NCBI GenBank assembly: GCA_016932895.1
Contig: JAFGCA010000426.1
Span: forward strand, 1-23,155
Origin: Sedimentisphaerales bacterium
GTDB lineage: Bacteria > Planctomycetota > Phycisphaerae > Sedimentisphaerales > SG8-4
DNA: 23,155 bases
Reading direction: 5' to 3'
Part shown: positions 16,914 to 23,155 of the stretch, in pieces
How positions within the stretch are numbered: position 1 is the stretch's first letter
Layout of the letters: the number at the start of each line of letters is the position of its first letter
Made by a program: the position numbers and the translations under genes
Notes under the pieces: model-generated
The model's input: only the letters and a program-made list of their open reading frames with translations
The model's database searches: none
What the model was told of the DNA's origin: nothing

Positions 16914-17459
16914 TCACTGAAAATCGAAGAGCGACTGCGTCTTGATCATCGTCACCTGGTCGGGATACGCCGCGAAGGTGTGGATGTGCAACTCGCTGCG
17001 CCGCGCCTCGAAGTCCACGTAGCAAAACGGCTGGAGACTGTCCACTTCCAGCTCCGGGAACTTCACGAAGACGCCGCGATTGCGGGCGAACCGCTCCAGA
17101 TCGGTGTGGCTTTGGCGGTACAGATTGGAGCTCATCTTCTCAATCTGAAAATCGGTCATGTAGCTGACGCCCCGGCTCAGCGTACATTTGTGCGTGCGCG
17201 GGCCGCGGAACTGGAAACGCTCGACCAGACCCCGATGCGGAAGCAACTGCCCCGGCGTGCTCACGACCTCGCTGAGGCACACGTCGCCGACGAAAATGCT
17301 CACGACGTGCGTGCAGCCCGTAACCCAAATCAGCGCTTCGTACTTCTCCGTTTTGAGCTGCCGGCTGGCGTAAATCTGAAACAGTTCCGGATGCAACGGG
17401 CGCTGGAAAAGACTGAATGTCAGTTGGTCAATGGCAACGTTGATCTGAGGCGATTCCAT
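16914..17459 (-). CDS. DUF2617-like protein
   Basis: Soluble protein of 181 residues. The chain pattern RPLHPELFQI (about 20-29), ALIWVTGCTHVVSIFVGDVCLSEV (about 42-65), then GVSYMTDFQIE and a C-terminal TQSLFDF matches what I recall of planctomycete DUF2617 proteins, whose function is unknown. There are no signal peptide, membrane segment or obvious catalytic residues. The ATG at 17459 has only a weak AGGG upstream, but a strong promoter lies at 17497-17525, giving a short leader of about 30 nt. It is the only gene between the CPBP protease and the palindromic repeat, so it is probably monocistronic. Family assignment is from memory of motifs. Confidence 0.65.
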   Translation of the reverse strand: MESPQINVAIDQLTFSLFQRPLHPELFQIYASRQLKTEKYEALIWVTGCTHVVSIFVGDVCLSEVVSTPGQLLPHRGLVERFQFRGPRTHKCTLSRGVSYMTDFQIEKMSSNLYRQSHTDLERFARNRGVFVKFPELEVDSLQPFCYVDFEARRSELHIHTFAAYPDQVTMIKTQSLFDFQ

Positions 17460-17496
17460 ACAAAAACCCTAAACACGCGGCTCTATCAATGGGCTT

Positions 17497-17525
17497 ATTA
17501 TACTAAAACCCGCGAATCTCTTCAA
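17497..17525 (-). promoter_or_regulatory. near-consensus promoter of the DUF2617-like gene
   Basis: On the minus strand, TTGAAG (17525-17520), a 17-nt spacer, then consensus TATAAT (17502-17497). It lies 38 nt before the ATG at 17459. Confidence 0.7.
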
Positions 17526-17662
17526 GTGCATTATCAGTATTGATAGGCTGTTTAGAGCCCCTTATAGGACGATTGTGCTGCAAACGTCGCCGGGCAAACG
17601 AGTAAGCGTATTGAAGATTTTTTTGGGCTCGTTTCTAAAAAAAGGAGAGGCCCTGCGCGGCG

Positions 17663-18589
17663 CTACGCATCGAAGAAAACCGCGTTGATGATGGTGGCGA
17701 TAATGTCGTAGAAAGCGTGCGTCCCGGCGGTGATACCGAAGCCGCGGGCGGCAAAGAGGATCGCAAAGTACACCCCGGCCAAGGTGCGAAAGAGGAACTT
17801 GCCCCAGCCGGGCTGATCGACCAGCAGAAGTTGCCGGTCGACGAAGATAATATGGTGATGAGCGCTGAACAGCGCCGCCGAAATCAGCACGGACAGGACG
17901 ATCGCATTCTGGTGCCCGACGCCGATGATATCCTGAAAGAGGACCATCAGGGCACAGATCAGAATCAGCCGGAAGACCAACTCTTCATAGATTCCCGCGC
18001 CCACCCCGGTAACGATGTTGGCCATCAGCGAGCGGCCCGGGCCCGATACACCGGCGGCCCGGCCCGAGGCCGGTTCGTTTCCATTGGGGACCGCCGGCTG
18101 CTGCACCGTGAGCACACCCGTGCAGACGCGCGCCGGCCCAAGAGCTGATGGAGACGACGGCGGAGCTCCGACCGTCGGGCTGTTGAAGAACAAACTCAGG
18201 ACGATCAGCGGCACCGCCAGCAGGATACACTCGATCCCCATGGGCCCATAATCGCGAAGACAGAAGTACCAGGGCTTGCGCGAGGCGATCTGCAGACCCA
18301 GCAAGATGATCACGACCACCACCGGCGGCGCGATCCAGGCGATGCGATCGCTGGTGCCGAGGTACTGAAGGAACTCCCGCAGCCACACGAACGCCACCAC
18401 GCGGACCTGCGACCGGCTCAAGACGTCGGTGTTGATCAGGACGGTCCCGATCTCATAGAACGCCAGAAAGGGCAGCAGAAACGCGATGGCATAGATGGGC
18501 CGGGTCGTCCGCTCCATGTACGAATCGCGCGTGAAGTTGAAGAGCTGGCTCGCGGTATAGCTCTGGTTGTCCTTTTTTCGGCCGGCCAT
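17663..18589 (-). CDS. CPBP (Abi/Rce1-like) intramembrane protease
   Basis: Polytopic protein of 308 residues with the three CPBP motifs intact: EELVFR (Glu about 202-203, Arg about 207), FSAHHH (His about 244) and THAFYD (His about 291, Asp about 295). At least six hydrophobic segments are visible. Family members are membrane metalloproteases related to Rce1, and in bacteria they act in peptide maturation, bacteriocin self-immunity or unknown processes. Between segments, about residues 137-186, is an insertion rich in Pro, Gly, Ser and Ala that is absent from compact family members. The ATG at 18589 has no close ribosome site; GGAGAGG lies about 12 nt upstream. The gene is divergent from the glycosylase gene at 18792 and no partner peptide gene is seen. 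The substrate is unknown. Confidence 0.82.
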   Translation of the reverse strand: MAGRKKDNQSYTASQLFNFTRDSYMERTTRPIYAIAFLLPFLAFYEIGTVLINTDVLSRSQVRVVAFVWLREFLQYLGTSDRIAWIAPPVVVVIILLGLQIASRKPWYFCLRDYGPMGIECILLAVPLIVLSLFFNSPTVGAPPSSPSALGPARVCTGVLTVQQPAVPNGNEPASGRAAGVSGPGRSLMANIVTGVGAGIYEELVFRLILICALMVLFQDIIGVGHQNAIVLSVLISAALFSAHHHIIFVDRQLLLVDQPGWGKFLFRTLAGVYFAILFAARGFGITAGTHAFYDIIATIINAVFFDA

Positions 18590-18791
18590 GTACCGTTACG
18601 ACCTCTCCGGCTGCACTTTCCTTTCCGGGCGCAACGACCTGCCGCCCCCGGTCGAACGCTGGCGAGTTTACTTCATGCCAATTCAAATTACAATAGCGTC
18701 CGCTGTGTGCCCGTTGCGTCCGGGAATCAGCCCGAACGCGCGCGAGCACGGAATCGACGAAAGAACGAACTGCGCAGATCGGACCAAACGC

Positions 18792-19466
18792 ATGACGACA
18801 ACGCCGGAGCAACTGTTGACCATCTACCGCCGCCTGCTCGAGGCCTTCGGGCCCCAGCACTGGTGGCCGGGCCGGACCACCTTCGAGATCATCCTCGGGG
18901 CCATTCTCACCCAGAACACGAGCTGGGCCAACGTGGAGAAGGCCATCGCCAACGTCCGCGCGGCCGGGCGCCTGGAGCCCAACGCCCTGCACGAGCTGGA
19001 CGCGGAGACCCTGGAGACGTTGATTCGCCCCGCCGGCTACTTTCGCGTCAAGGCCAAACGGCTCAGGAATTTCCTGCAATGGCTCTTCGACGAGTACGGC
19101 GGCGATGTAACGGCCCTGGAGAACGTCCAGACCTCTCGCCTGCGAGAGGAGCTTCTCGGGGTTTCCGGCATCGGCCCCGAGACGGCCGACTCGATCCTGC
19201 TCTACGCGCTGAACCGGCCCGTGTTCGTCGTGGACACCTACACCGCCCGCGTCATGGTCCGCCACGGCCTCGTCGAGCCCGAGATCGACTACCAGCAGCT
19301 ACAGGATCTCTTCGAGTCCCATCTCGAACCGGACGTGGCGCTGTTCAACGAGTACCACGCCCTGCTCGTCCGCGTCGGCAAAGAGTTCTGCAAACCCAAA
19401 CCCAAATGCCCCGCCTGCCCCCTCAACCCCCTGCCCCACACCATCCCGGGCGAGTGTGGCTATTGA
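18792..19466 (+). CDS. endonuclease III-like HhH-GPD DNA glycosylase
   Basis: Protein of 224 residues acting in base excision repair in the cytoplasm. The helix-hairpin-helix is LLGVSGIGPETAD (about 121-133) and the catalytic Asp is about 148 (VVDTYTAR). Glu about 130 stands where Nth has the lyase Lys, so it should be a monofunctional glycosylase, as in MagIII-type or other Nth-like subfamilies. Cysteines at about 200, 206, 209 and 222 suggest an iron-sulfur cluster with a longer last spacing than the classical C-X6-C-X2-C-X5-C. ILTQNTSWANVEKAI near 38-52 is typical of the subgroup annotated as endonuclease III domain proteins. I chose the ATG at 18792, although no strong ribosome site precedes it. 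Substrate is not determined. Confidence 0.85.
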   Translation: MTTTPEQLLTIYRRLLEAFGPQHWWPGRTTFEIILGAILTQNTSWANVEKAIANVRAAGRLEPNALHELDAETLETLIRPAGYFRVKAKRLRNFLQWLFDEYGGDVTALENVQTSRLREELLGVSGIGPETADSILLYALNRPVFVVDTYTARVMVRHGLVEPEIDYQQLQDLFESHLEPDVALFNEYHALLVRVGKEFCKPKPKCPACPLNPLPHTIPGECGY

Positions 19467-19491
19467 ACCACAAGCCTCGTTGGGGTATGAT
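19463..19491 (+). promoter_or_regulatory. candidate promoter of the DUF433 gene
   Basis: TTGAAC (19463-19468), overlapping the glycosylase stop codon, a 17-nt spacer, then TATGAT (19486-19491). It gives a leader of about 20 nt, so the antitoxin gene can be transcribed independently. Confidence 0.55.
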
Positions 19492-19515
19492 GGTTTGCAA
19501 AGGAGAGCCACTGCC

Positions 19516-19758
19516 ATGAAGGAATCAGGCCTTACCAATCGAGTTGCTGTGGATGGCGGAGTGTGCGGCGGACGACCCTGCATCCGGGACACGCGCATCG
19601 AAATCGCGGTGATCCTCGACGGACTGGCCGAGGGCTTGACGATGGAGGAGATCATCGATCACTATCCCCAACTGACGAAGGACGACATCCGGGCCGCCCT
19701 TGCCTATGCCGCTGAACTGGCTCACGAGGGCTTGTGGAAAATGGCGGCCGGCACATGA
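19516..19758 (+). CDS. DUF433 antitoxin
   Basis: Protein of 80 residues with the DUF433 pattern: GVCGGRPCIRDTRI (about 15-28), then ILDGLAEGLTMEEIIDHYPQLTKDDIRAALAYAAEL (the C-terminal winged-helix-like part). It is a predicted DNA-binding antitoxin, normally paired with a DUF5615 PIN-like toxin. AAGGAG precedes the ATG at 19516. Its stop overlaps the next start (ATGA at 19755-19758), the usual layout of this module. The antitoxin looks intact and full length, whereas the toxin after it is broken. It may therefore now be an orphan regulator, or a remnant. Confidence 0.85.
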   Translation: MKESGLTNRVAVDGGVCGGRPCIRDTRIEIAVILDGLAEGLTMEEIIDHYPQLTKDDIRAALAYAAELAHEGLWKMAAGT

Positions 19759-19955
19759 AGCTGAAACTGGACGAGAACCTCTCGCGCCATCTCAAGCCTA
19801 TCCTGATCGAGTTGGGCCACGACGTGCTCACGGCTGCTGACGAGAATCTGCTCTCTCGCCCGGATGTGTGGCCGTGGTCGAGCCCCGTGGCGTCCGTGTT
19901 CGCCGGCCCGAATGAAACCACGGCCCCGCATGAACGAGCCGATTCGCCTGCTTGA
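19755..19955 (+). pseudogene. C-terminally broken DUF5615 PIN-like toxin
   Basis: The first 40 residues fit DUF5615: MKLKLDENLSRHLKPILIEL, then GHDVLTAADENLLSRPD. Asp6-Glu7 of the LDEN motif is present. After Asp42 the frame turns into an unrelated Trp- and Pro-rich tail and stops at 66 residues, about 45 short of the usual length. The C-terminal LxTLDxDF-type acidic motif needed for PIN-like activity is missing. The next frame reads VAVVEPRGVRVRRPE, faintly like the expected continuation, which suggests a frameshift followed by deletion. The right end abuts the leftward exporter gene at 20008. I judge it inactive. Confidence 0.7.
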
Positions 19956-20007
19956 TCCAGCCCGCGCCGACAAGCCAACTCGCCTGCAGCAATACCCTGA
20001 GCCGCTA

Positions 20008-21396
20008 CTAAACCAGGCAGCGCTTTGTGGCGATGTGGTGCAGGACGAGGACGAAGAGGGCCCAAGCGGCCGCGCAGAGGATGATCGTGGTTTGGAGGCT
20101 GTATATGGTGGGCCCCTCCCTCCGGCTCATGATGCCGCCGATGATGATCCCGTACACCAGCGCCATCGACGCTACGAGCAGCAGGACCGGCTTTCTGTAG
20201 AGAAGCAGATGCAGTATCCCGGCTATCGGCAGAAAAATCAGCGCAGGATACAGACATTTGACACTAACGGTCTGATAGGGGATCGTCACCCCGCGGTACG
20301 CCAGGTCGGGCAGTACGCTCGATAGCAATGCCGAGAGGACGACGATCACAGAGAAGAACAGCACCAGCAGCGTCAAGGAGACGGCAGCCACCGCGAGAGC
20401 CGCGTGGAATCGCTCGCGTCGCCCGCTGGCCGGCAACATGCTGGAGAAGAGTGACGGTTTAGCGTAGGAAACCAGGATCATCGGCACGAAGACAACAACC
20501 CCCCACATTCGCGGCCCGAGATAGCCCAGCAACACCGCCAGGAACAGGGCGAACGCCAGGGCGCCGTACCAGCGAGAGAGGAACAGGCCGAACGTCGCGT
20601 ACAGCGTACCCCAGATGGCTCGCGCGCCGCTCAGCGGGTGCCGCCGTTCCATGCGGGCGATGAAAAGCGTCTCGACCCACGGGCGCGGGTGGTCTCCGAG
20701 CTTGTTCCAGCGGTCGGCGGTGAACCGGTTCCGCGGGTCTCTCATCTTCGTGTAGTTGAATGTCTGAAAGCCGACCCAGGGCAGCAGGCAGCTTCGCCGG
20801 GCCAGCTCGGGATCGCCCAGGCGACGCCACAGCGCCATGCTGCACAGCAGGCCCGGGACGATGACCAGGGGCGGATAGTCGACGATGGCGCGCTCCAGCA
20901 GGCGGTGCAGGTTGAGTTGCCCGCCGAAGATAAACGCGGCGATCATGAATCCCACGAACGCCATGGGCTGCTTCGTTCCGAAGGCCAGCCACGCGCCGGC
21001 CACGTAAAAGACCATCCCCGCGCAGAAGGCCGAGCACAGCACCAGCGGCAGCCTCGTCAGCGACAGGCCCGGGTAGAACAGAAACAACAAGGCCCCTAAC
21101 AAGTTCGTCACGGCGGCAATCAGGAAGATGAACTTGCGGACCATCCGGCCGTGGCCGGGCAGGCAGAACGCAAACGGCTTGATCAGAATCTCCATCTGAA
21201 AGACCGCCGCCAGCAGACCCACAAGGAAAGCAAGAACCACCAGCCCGATGAACCGCCCCTCGCCGGCCCGGGGAGTGGCCGTATCAATCAACGCGGTGTA
21301 GATACCTGCAAACGCGAACAACCCAAACAAACCATAAACCACCCAAAGCCCCCGCCTCTCATGCAACGGCCGCAAATTCATCGTCAGAATGCTCAT
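20008..21396 (-). CDS. polytopic membrane protein, probable ABC exporter permease, paralogue A
   Basis: Integral membrane protein of 462 residues with about ten to twelve hydrophobic segments. The ATG at 21396 has GGAGG 6 nt upstream; an upstream in-frame extension to 21531 is polar and unlikely. It carries FCLPGHGRMVRKFIF (about 77-91), WGTLYATFG (about 265) and SSMLPASGRRERFHA (about 325), each with a counterpart in the gene just upstream. Its start lies 2 nt after the stop of that gene, and the pair follows an ABC ATPase gene. I infer a two-subunit ABC-2-like exporter. No known family name came to mind, and the substrate is unknown. Confidence 0.72.
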   Translation of the reverse strand: MSILTMNLRPLHERRGLWVVYGLFGLFAFAGIYTALIDTATPRAGEGRFIGLVVLAFLVGLLAAVFQMEILIKPFAFCLPGHGRMVRKFIFLIAAVTNLLGALLFLFYPGLSLTRLPLVLCSAFCAGMVFYVAGAWLAFGTKQPMAFVGFMIAAFIFGGQLNLHRLLERAIVDYPPLVIVPGLLCSMALWRRLGDPELARRSCLLPWVGFQTFNYTKMRDPRNRFTADRWNKLGDHPRPWVETLFIARMERRHPLSGARAIWGTLYATFGLFLSRWYGALAFALFLAVLLGYLGPRMWGVVVFVPMILVSYAKPSLFSSMLPASGRRERFHAALAVAAVSLTLLVLFFSVIVVLSALLSSVLPDLAYRGVTIPYQTVSVKCLYPALIFLPIAGILHLLLYRKPVLLLVASMALVYGIIIGGIMSRREGPTIYSLQTTIILCAAAWALFVLVLHHIATKRCLV

Positions 21397-21398
21397 GT

Positions 21399-22814
21399 CT
21401 ATCCTCCTGCACCAAGCCTCCGCTCTACCAGAGACCCTCCCACGCAGAGATGCCCCGTCGTCAGCAGGAAGAACGCCCACCCGCATACGAAGACACCGGC
21501 GAAGAACAGCAAACACTTCTGTGCCGGCCACCTGTGAATCGCGAAAAACAGACGCAGGACCATCAGCGACGCTAACCCGACCGCGATAGCCGGAGTCCTG
21601 CTCTCAATTCTGCGGAATCTGCGCCCACACAACTGCAACGTGACGATCCACGGAACGAACACACAGACCAGCCATACGCTGTGAAATCGAAACCCGAAAC
21701 TCTCGGCACCGGCCCCGAGACCGATGCCAATCGTCTCGGACAAGGCGGCGATGCCCACTGCCAGAATAAGGAGTAGCAAAGTCGTGACAACGGTGGCGAT
21801 CACCGTCGCGTAATACCGTTCGTGCCGACCACCGGGCAGCAGCATGTTCGAAGTCGCGGGCAGGTCCACAAAAACGGCCGCAAATCCCAGAGAAGCGAAG
21901 GCGATCTCGGCAACCGGCCTTGGCGCCAGCCCCAGCACGACCGACCCCGCGACAAGTCCGGCCAAGATCCATAGCCAGTAAGAGAAGACCCCACCGAACG
22001 TGGCGTAGAGACTGGCCCAGACATATCGTTGGACTCCGAGAGGAGGGTGCTGCCGAGCCCATGACAGAAAAAGATCGTCTGTCCAGTCAGGCGCCGTCCT
22101 CGTGACACCGACCTGGGCCCGCTTGTCCAGGGCGTCTTCAATGATGATACGGTGGCCGCGCGCGACGTATTGCATGTCGCCCAACCGAAGCCACAAGAAA
22201 ACAATGACAATCATGGCAACCAGACCAGCCACGACCCAGAAGGAGGGCCTATGTATATCCGCAAGGAGCCATACACCGATACTGATGACCACAAGCGGAG
22301 AGCAAGCCAACGCTACAATGCCCCATTGCAGTCTTGAGAGGATCAGGCGGGACGTATTCGCAGCCCAACCAACAGCCACACCCACGAGAAACGCGCCACC
22401 GAGACACAGGCACACATCAGTGATGGCGGGACTCCCAAGTCGCGGTAAGAGCCCCCGCCTCCACAGAAATGGCACCTCTATCAACGCAAAAAACAGGCCC
22501 CATGGCAACGCGGCGCTGAAGCTCAATCTGCGCAATGACTGCCTGTATCCCGGCAGACAAAATGACATCGGCCTTCCCGTCAACTCACGCTCGTGCGAGT
22601 GAACACCGGGCAGCACTCCGGAAAGAAAAGGGAACATGATCAAAACCATGTACAAGGGGCCGTCGAAGAAAATCCTCAAACGCTCGTCGGGATCGAACTC
22701 ACCGGCGTGAGCCACCGCAGCCAATCCGGCAACGAAGAAAAAGCCGATGGCAAGAAGTTCTCTATACCGATAACGCCACAGCGTGAGCTTCCAGGTTGTC
22801 CAAACGATGCTCAT
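21399..22814 (-). CDS. polytopic membrane protein, probable ABC exporter permease, paralogue B
   Basis: Integral membrane protein of 471 residues. The ATG at 22814 has GAGGAAG about 5 nt upstream; an ATG at 22829 overlapping the ATPase stop would add five residues but lacks a ribosome site. Shared motifs with the next gene: FCLPGYRQSLRRLSF (about 85-99), WASLYATFGG (about 265) and SNMLLPGGRHERYYA. Length and segment layout also match, so the two arose by duplication and have diverged strongly. ABC-2-type features are inferred from the ATPase neighbour. Genes run ATPase, B, A with almost no spacing, which indicates one operon. Confidence 0.72.
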   Translation of the reverse strand: MSIVWTTWKLTLWRYRYRELLAIGFFFVAGLAAVAHAGEFDPDERLRIFFDGPLYMVLIMFPFLSGVLPGVHSHERELTGRPMSFCLPGYRQSLRRLSFSAALPWGLFFALIEVPFLWRRGLLPRLGSPAITDVCLCLGGAFLVGVAVGWAANTSRLILSRLQWGIVALACSPLVVISIGVWLLADIHRPSFWVVAGLVAMIVIVFLWLRLGDMQYVARGHRIIIEDALDKRAQVGVTRTAPDWTDDLFLSWARQHPPLGVQRYVWASLYATFGGVFSYWLWILAGLVAGSVVLGLAPRPVAEIAFASLGFAAVFVDLPATSNMLLPGGRHERYYATVIATVVTTLLLLILAVGIAALSETIGIGLGAGAESFGFRFHSVWLVCVFVPWIVTLQLCGRRFRRIESRTPAIAVGLASLMVLRLFFAIHRWPAQKCLLFFAGVFVCGWAFFLLTTGHLCVGGSLVERRLGAGG

Positions 22815-22828
22815 AGTCTTCCTCGGCA

Positions 22829-23155
22829 TCACGAAGCGACGACGATTTTGTAGATGTCTTCCAGGGGCAGGGGGTGGACGTCGGCCTGGCATTTGATGCG
22901 CGCGGCGGCGGTGGCGATCTGTTCGGGCGACAGGTCCCGGACGGTCAGCGTCGCCTCCGAGTCGCTGCGGCGGCAGTCGAGGACGTTGGCGAAGTCGAGC
23001 GTTTCGGGCAGCGGGCCGGCCAGGGCGGTCAGGCGGACGCGGGTGTATTTCTCGCGAAGCTCGTCGAAGCTGTCATCGGTGATGATCCGGCCGGCCTTCA
23101 TGATGACCGCGTGGTCGATCACCTTCTCGACGTCGCTGAGGATGTGCGAGGAGAT
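22829..23155 (-). CDS. ABC transporter ATP-binding protein, 3' end only
   Basis: The last 108 codons of a gene that runs past the window edge. The visible part begins ISSHILSDVEKVIDHAVIM, the switch-His region of ABC exporter ATPases (usually SSHIL.EVE...D...I). A C-terminal domain follows (about 75 residues, RLTALAGPLPETL...), ending LEDIYKIVVAS as in many drug- or lipid-exporter ATPases. Walker A and signature motifs lie outside the window. It is first of three genes with the two permeases at 21399 and 20008, overlapping or abutting them by a few bases. Confidence 0.85.
   Translation of the reverse strand: MSSHILSDVEKVIDHAVIMKAGRIITDDSFDELREKYTRVRLTALAGPLPETLDFANVLDCRRSDSEATLTVRDLSPEQIATAAARIKCQADVHPLPLEDIYKIVVAS

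Noticed and set aside
17636..17642. A T-run on the minus strand after the CPBP gene, considered as a terminator.
   Set aside because: Only a weak GC-rich hairpin precedes it, so I did not list it.
19864..20325. Plus-strand frame after the broken toxin, considered as its continuation.
   Set aside because: The product does not show the missing DUF5615 acidic motif and runs antisense into the exporter gene.

Overview
The window looks like a chromosomal stretch of a planctomycete, most likely of the Phycisphaerae/Sedimentisphaerales type. The evidence is high GC, two prepilin-like proteins with the FTLIEL N-terminus typical of that phylum (one with the HNG...LFLDWSV C-terminal motif of the planctomycete DUF1559-like group), a secreted protein built from YFGE.../YYWRVDEVN.../VWSFTT repeats, and a DUF2617 protein. 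The taxonomy is inference from protein style; no rRNA or tRNA gene was seen.

Layout. (1) 1-3900: a two-gene module, an AAA+ ATPase followed 6 nt later by a cytoplasmic subtilisin-like protease, matching the IetA/IetS pair known as a plasmid stability/incompatibility module and later listed among anti-phage systems. A perfect 15-bp palindrome lies upstream. (2) 3949-8340: a divergent pair, an unrecognised exported protein (minus) and a large secreted CBM9-like/PA14/Fn3-like protein (plus) with its own promoter and a strong terminator. (3) 8435-12497, minus strand: a tightly packed five-gene operon in transcription order: exported OB-like protein, type II pseudopilin-like protein, TroA/ZnuA-like lipoprotein, ABC ATPase and ABC-3 permease. 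(4) 12651-13893: a histidine-rich NicO/UreH-like membrane protein (minus) divergent from a small cupin (plus). (5) 14055-15337: a candidate small structured RNA with promoter and terminator, then a second prepilin-like gene. (6) 15519-16578: a membrane protein with coiled coil and helical repeats behind a near-consensus promoter. (7) 16747-18589: a palindromic repeat, a DUF2617 gene and a CPBP intramembrane protease (both minus). (8) 18792-19955: an endonuclease III-like glycosylase, a DUF433 antitoxin and a C-terminally broken DUF5615 toxin. (9) 20008-23155, minus: two paralogous polytopic proteins and the 3' end of an ABC ATPase, forming an exporter that runs off the window.

How genes work together. 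The clearest functional units are the ATPase-protease pair (probable toxin-antitoxin or defence), the metal-uptake ABC operon with its unexpected pilin and OB-like partners (plus a nearby metal-efflux-like protein), and the exporter at the right edge. Three copies of a short GCGTGGG...CCCACCC hairpin repeat lie in separate intergenic regions.

Most promising for novelty: the pilin/OB-protein/metal-ABC operon, the structured RNA at 14089-14225, and the paralogous LPG-motif permease pair.
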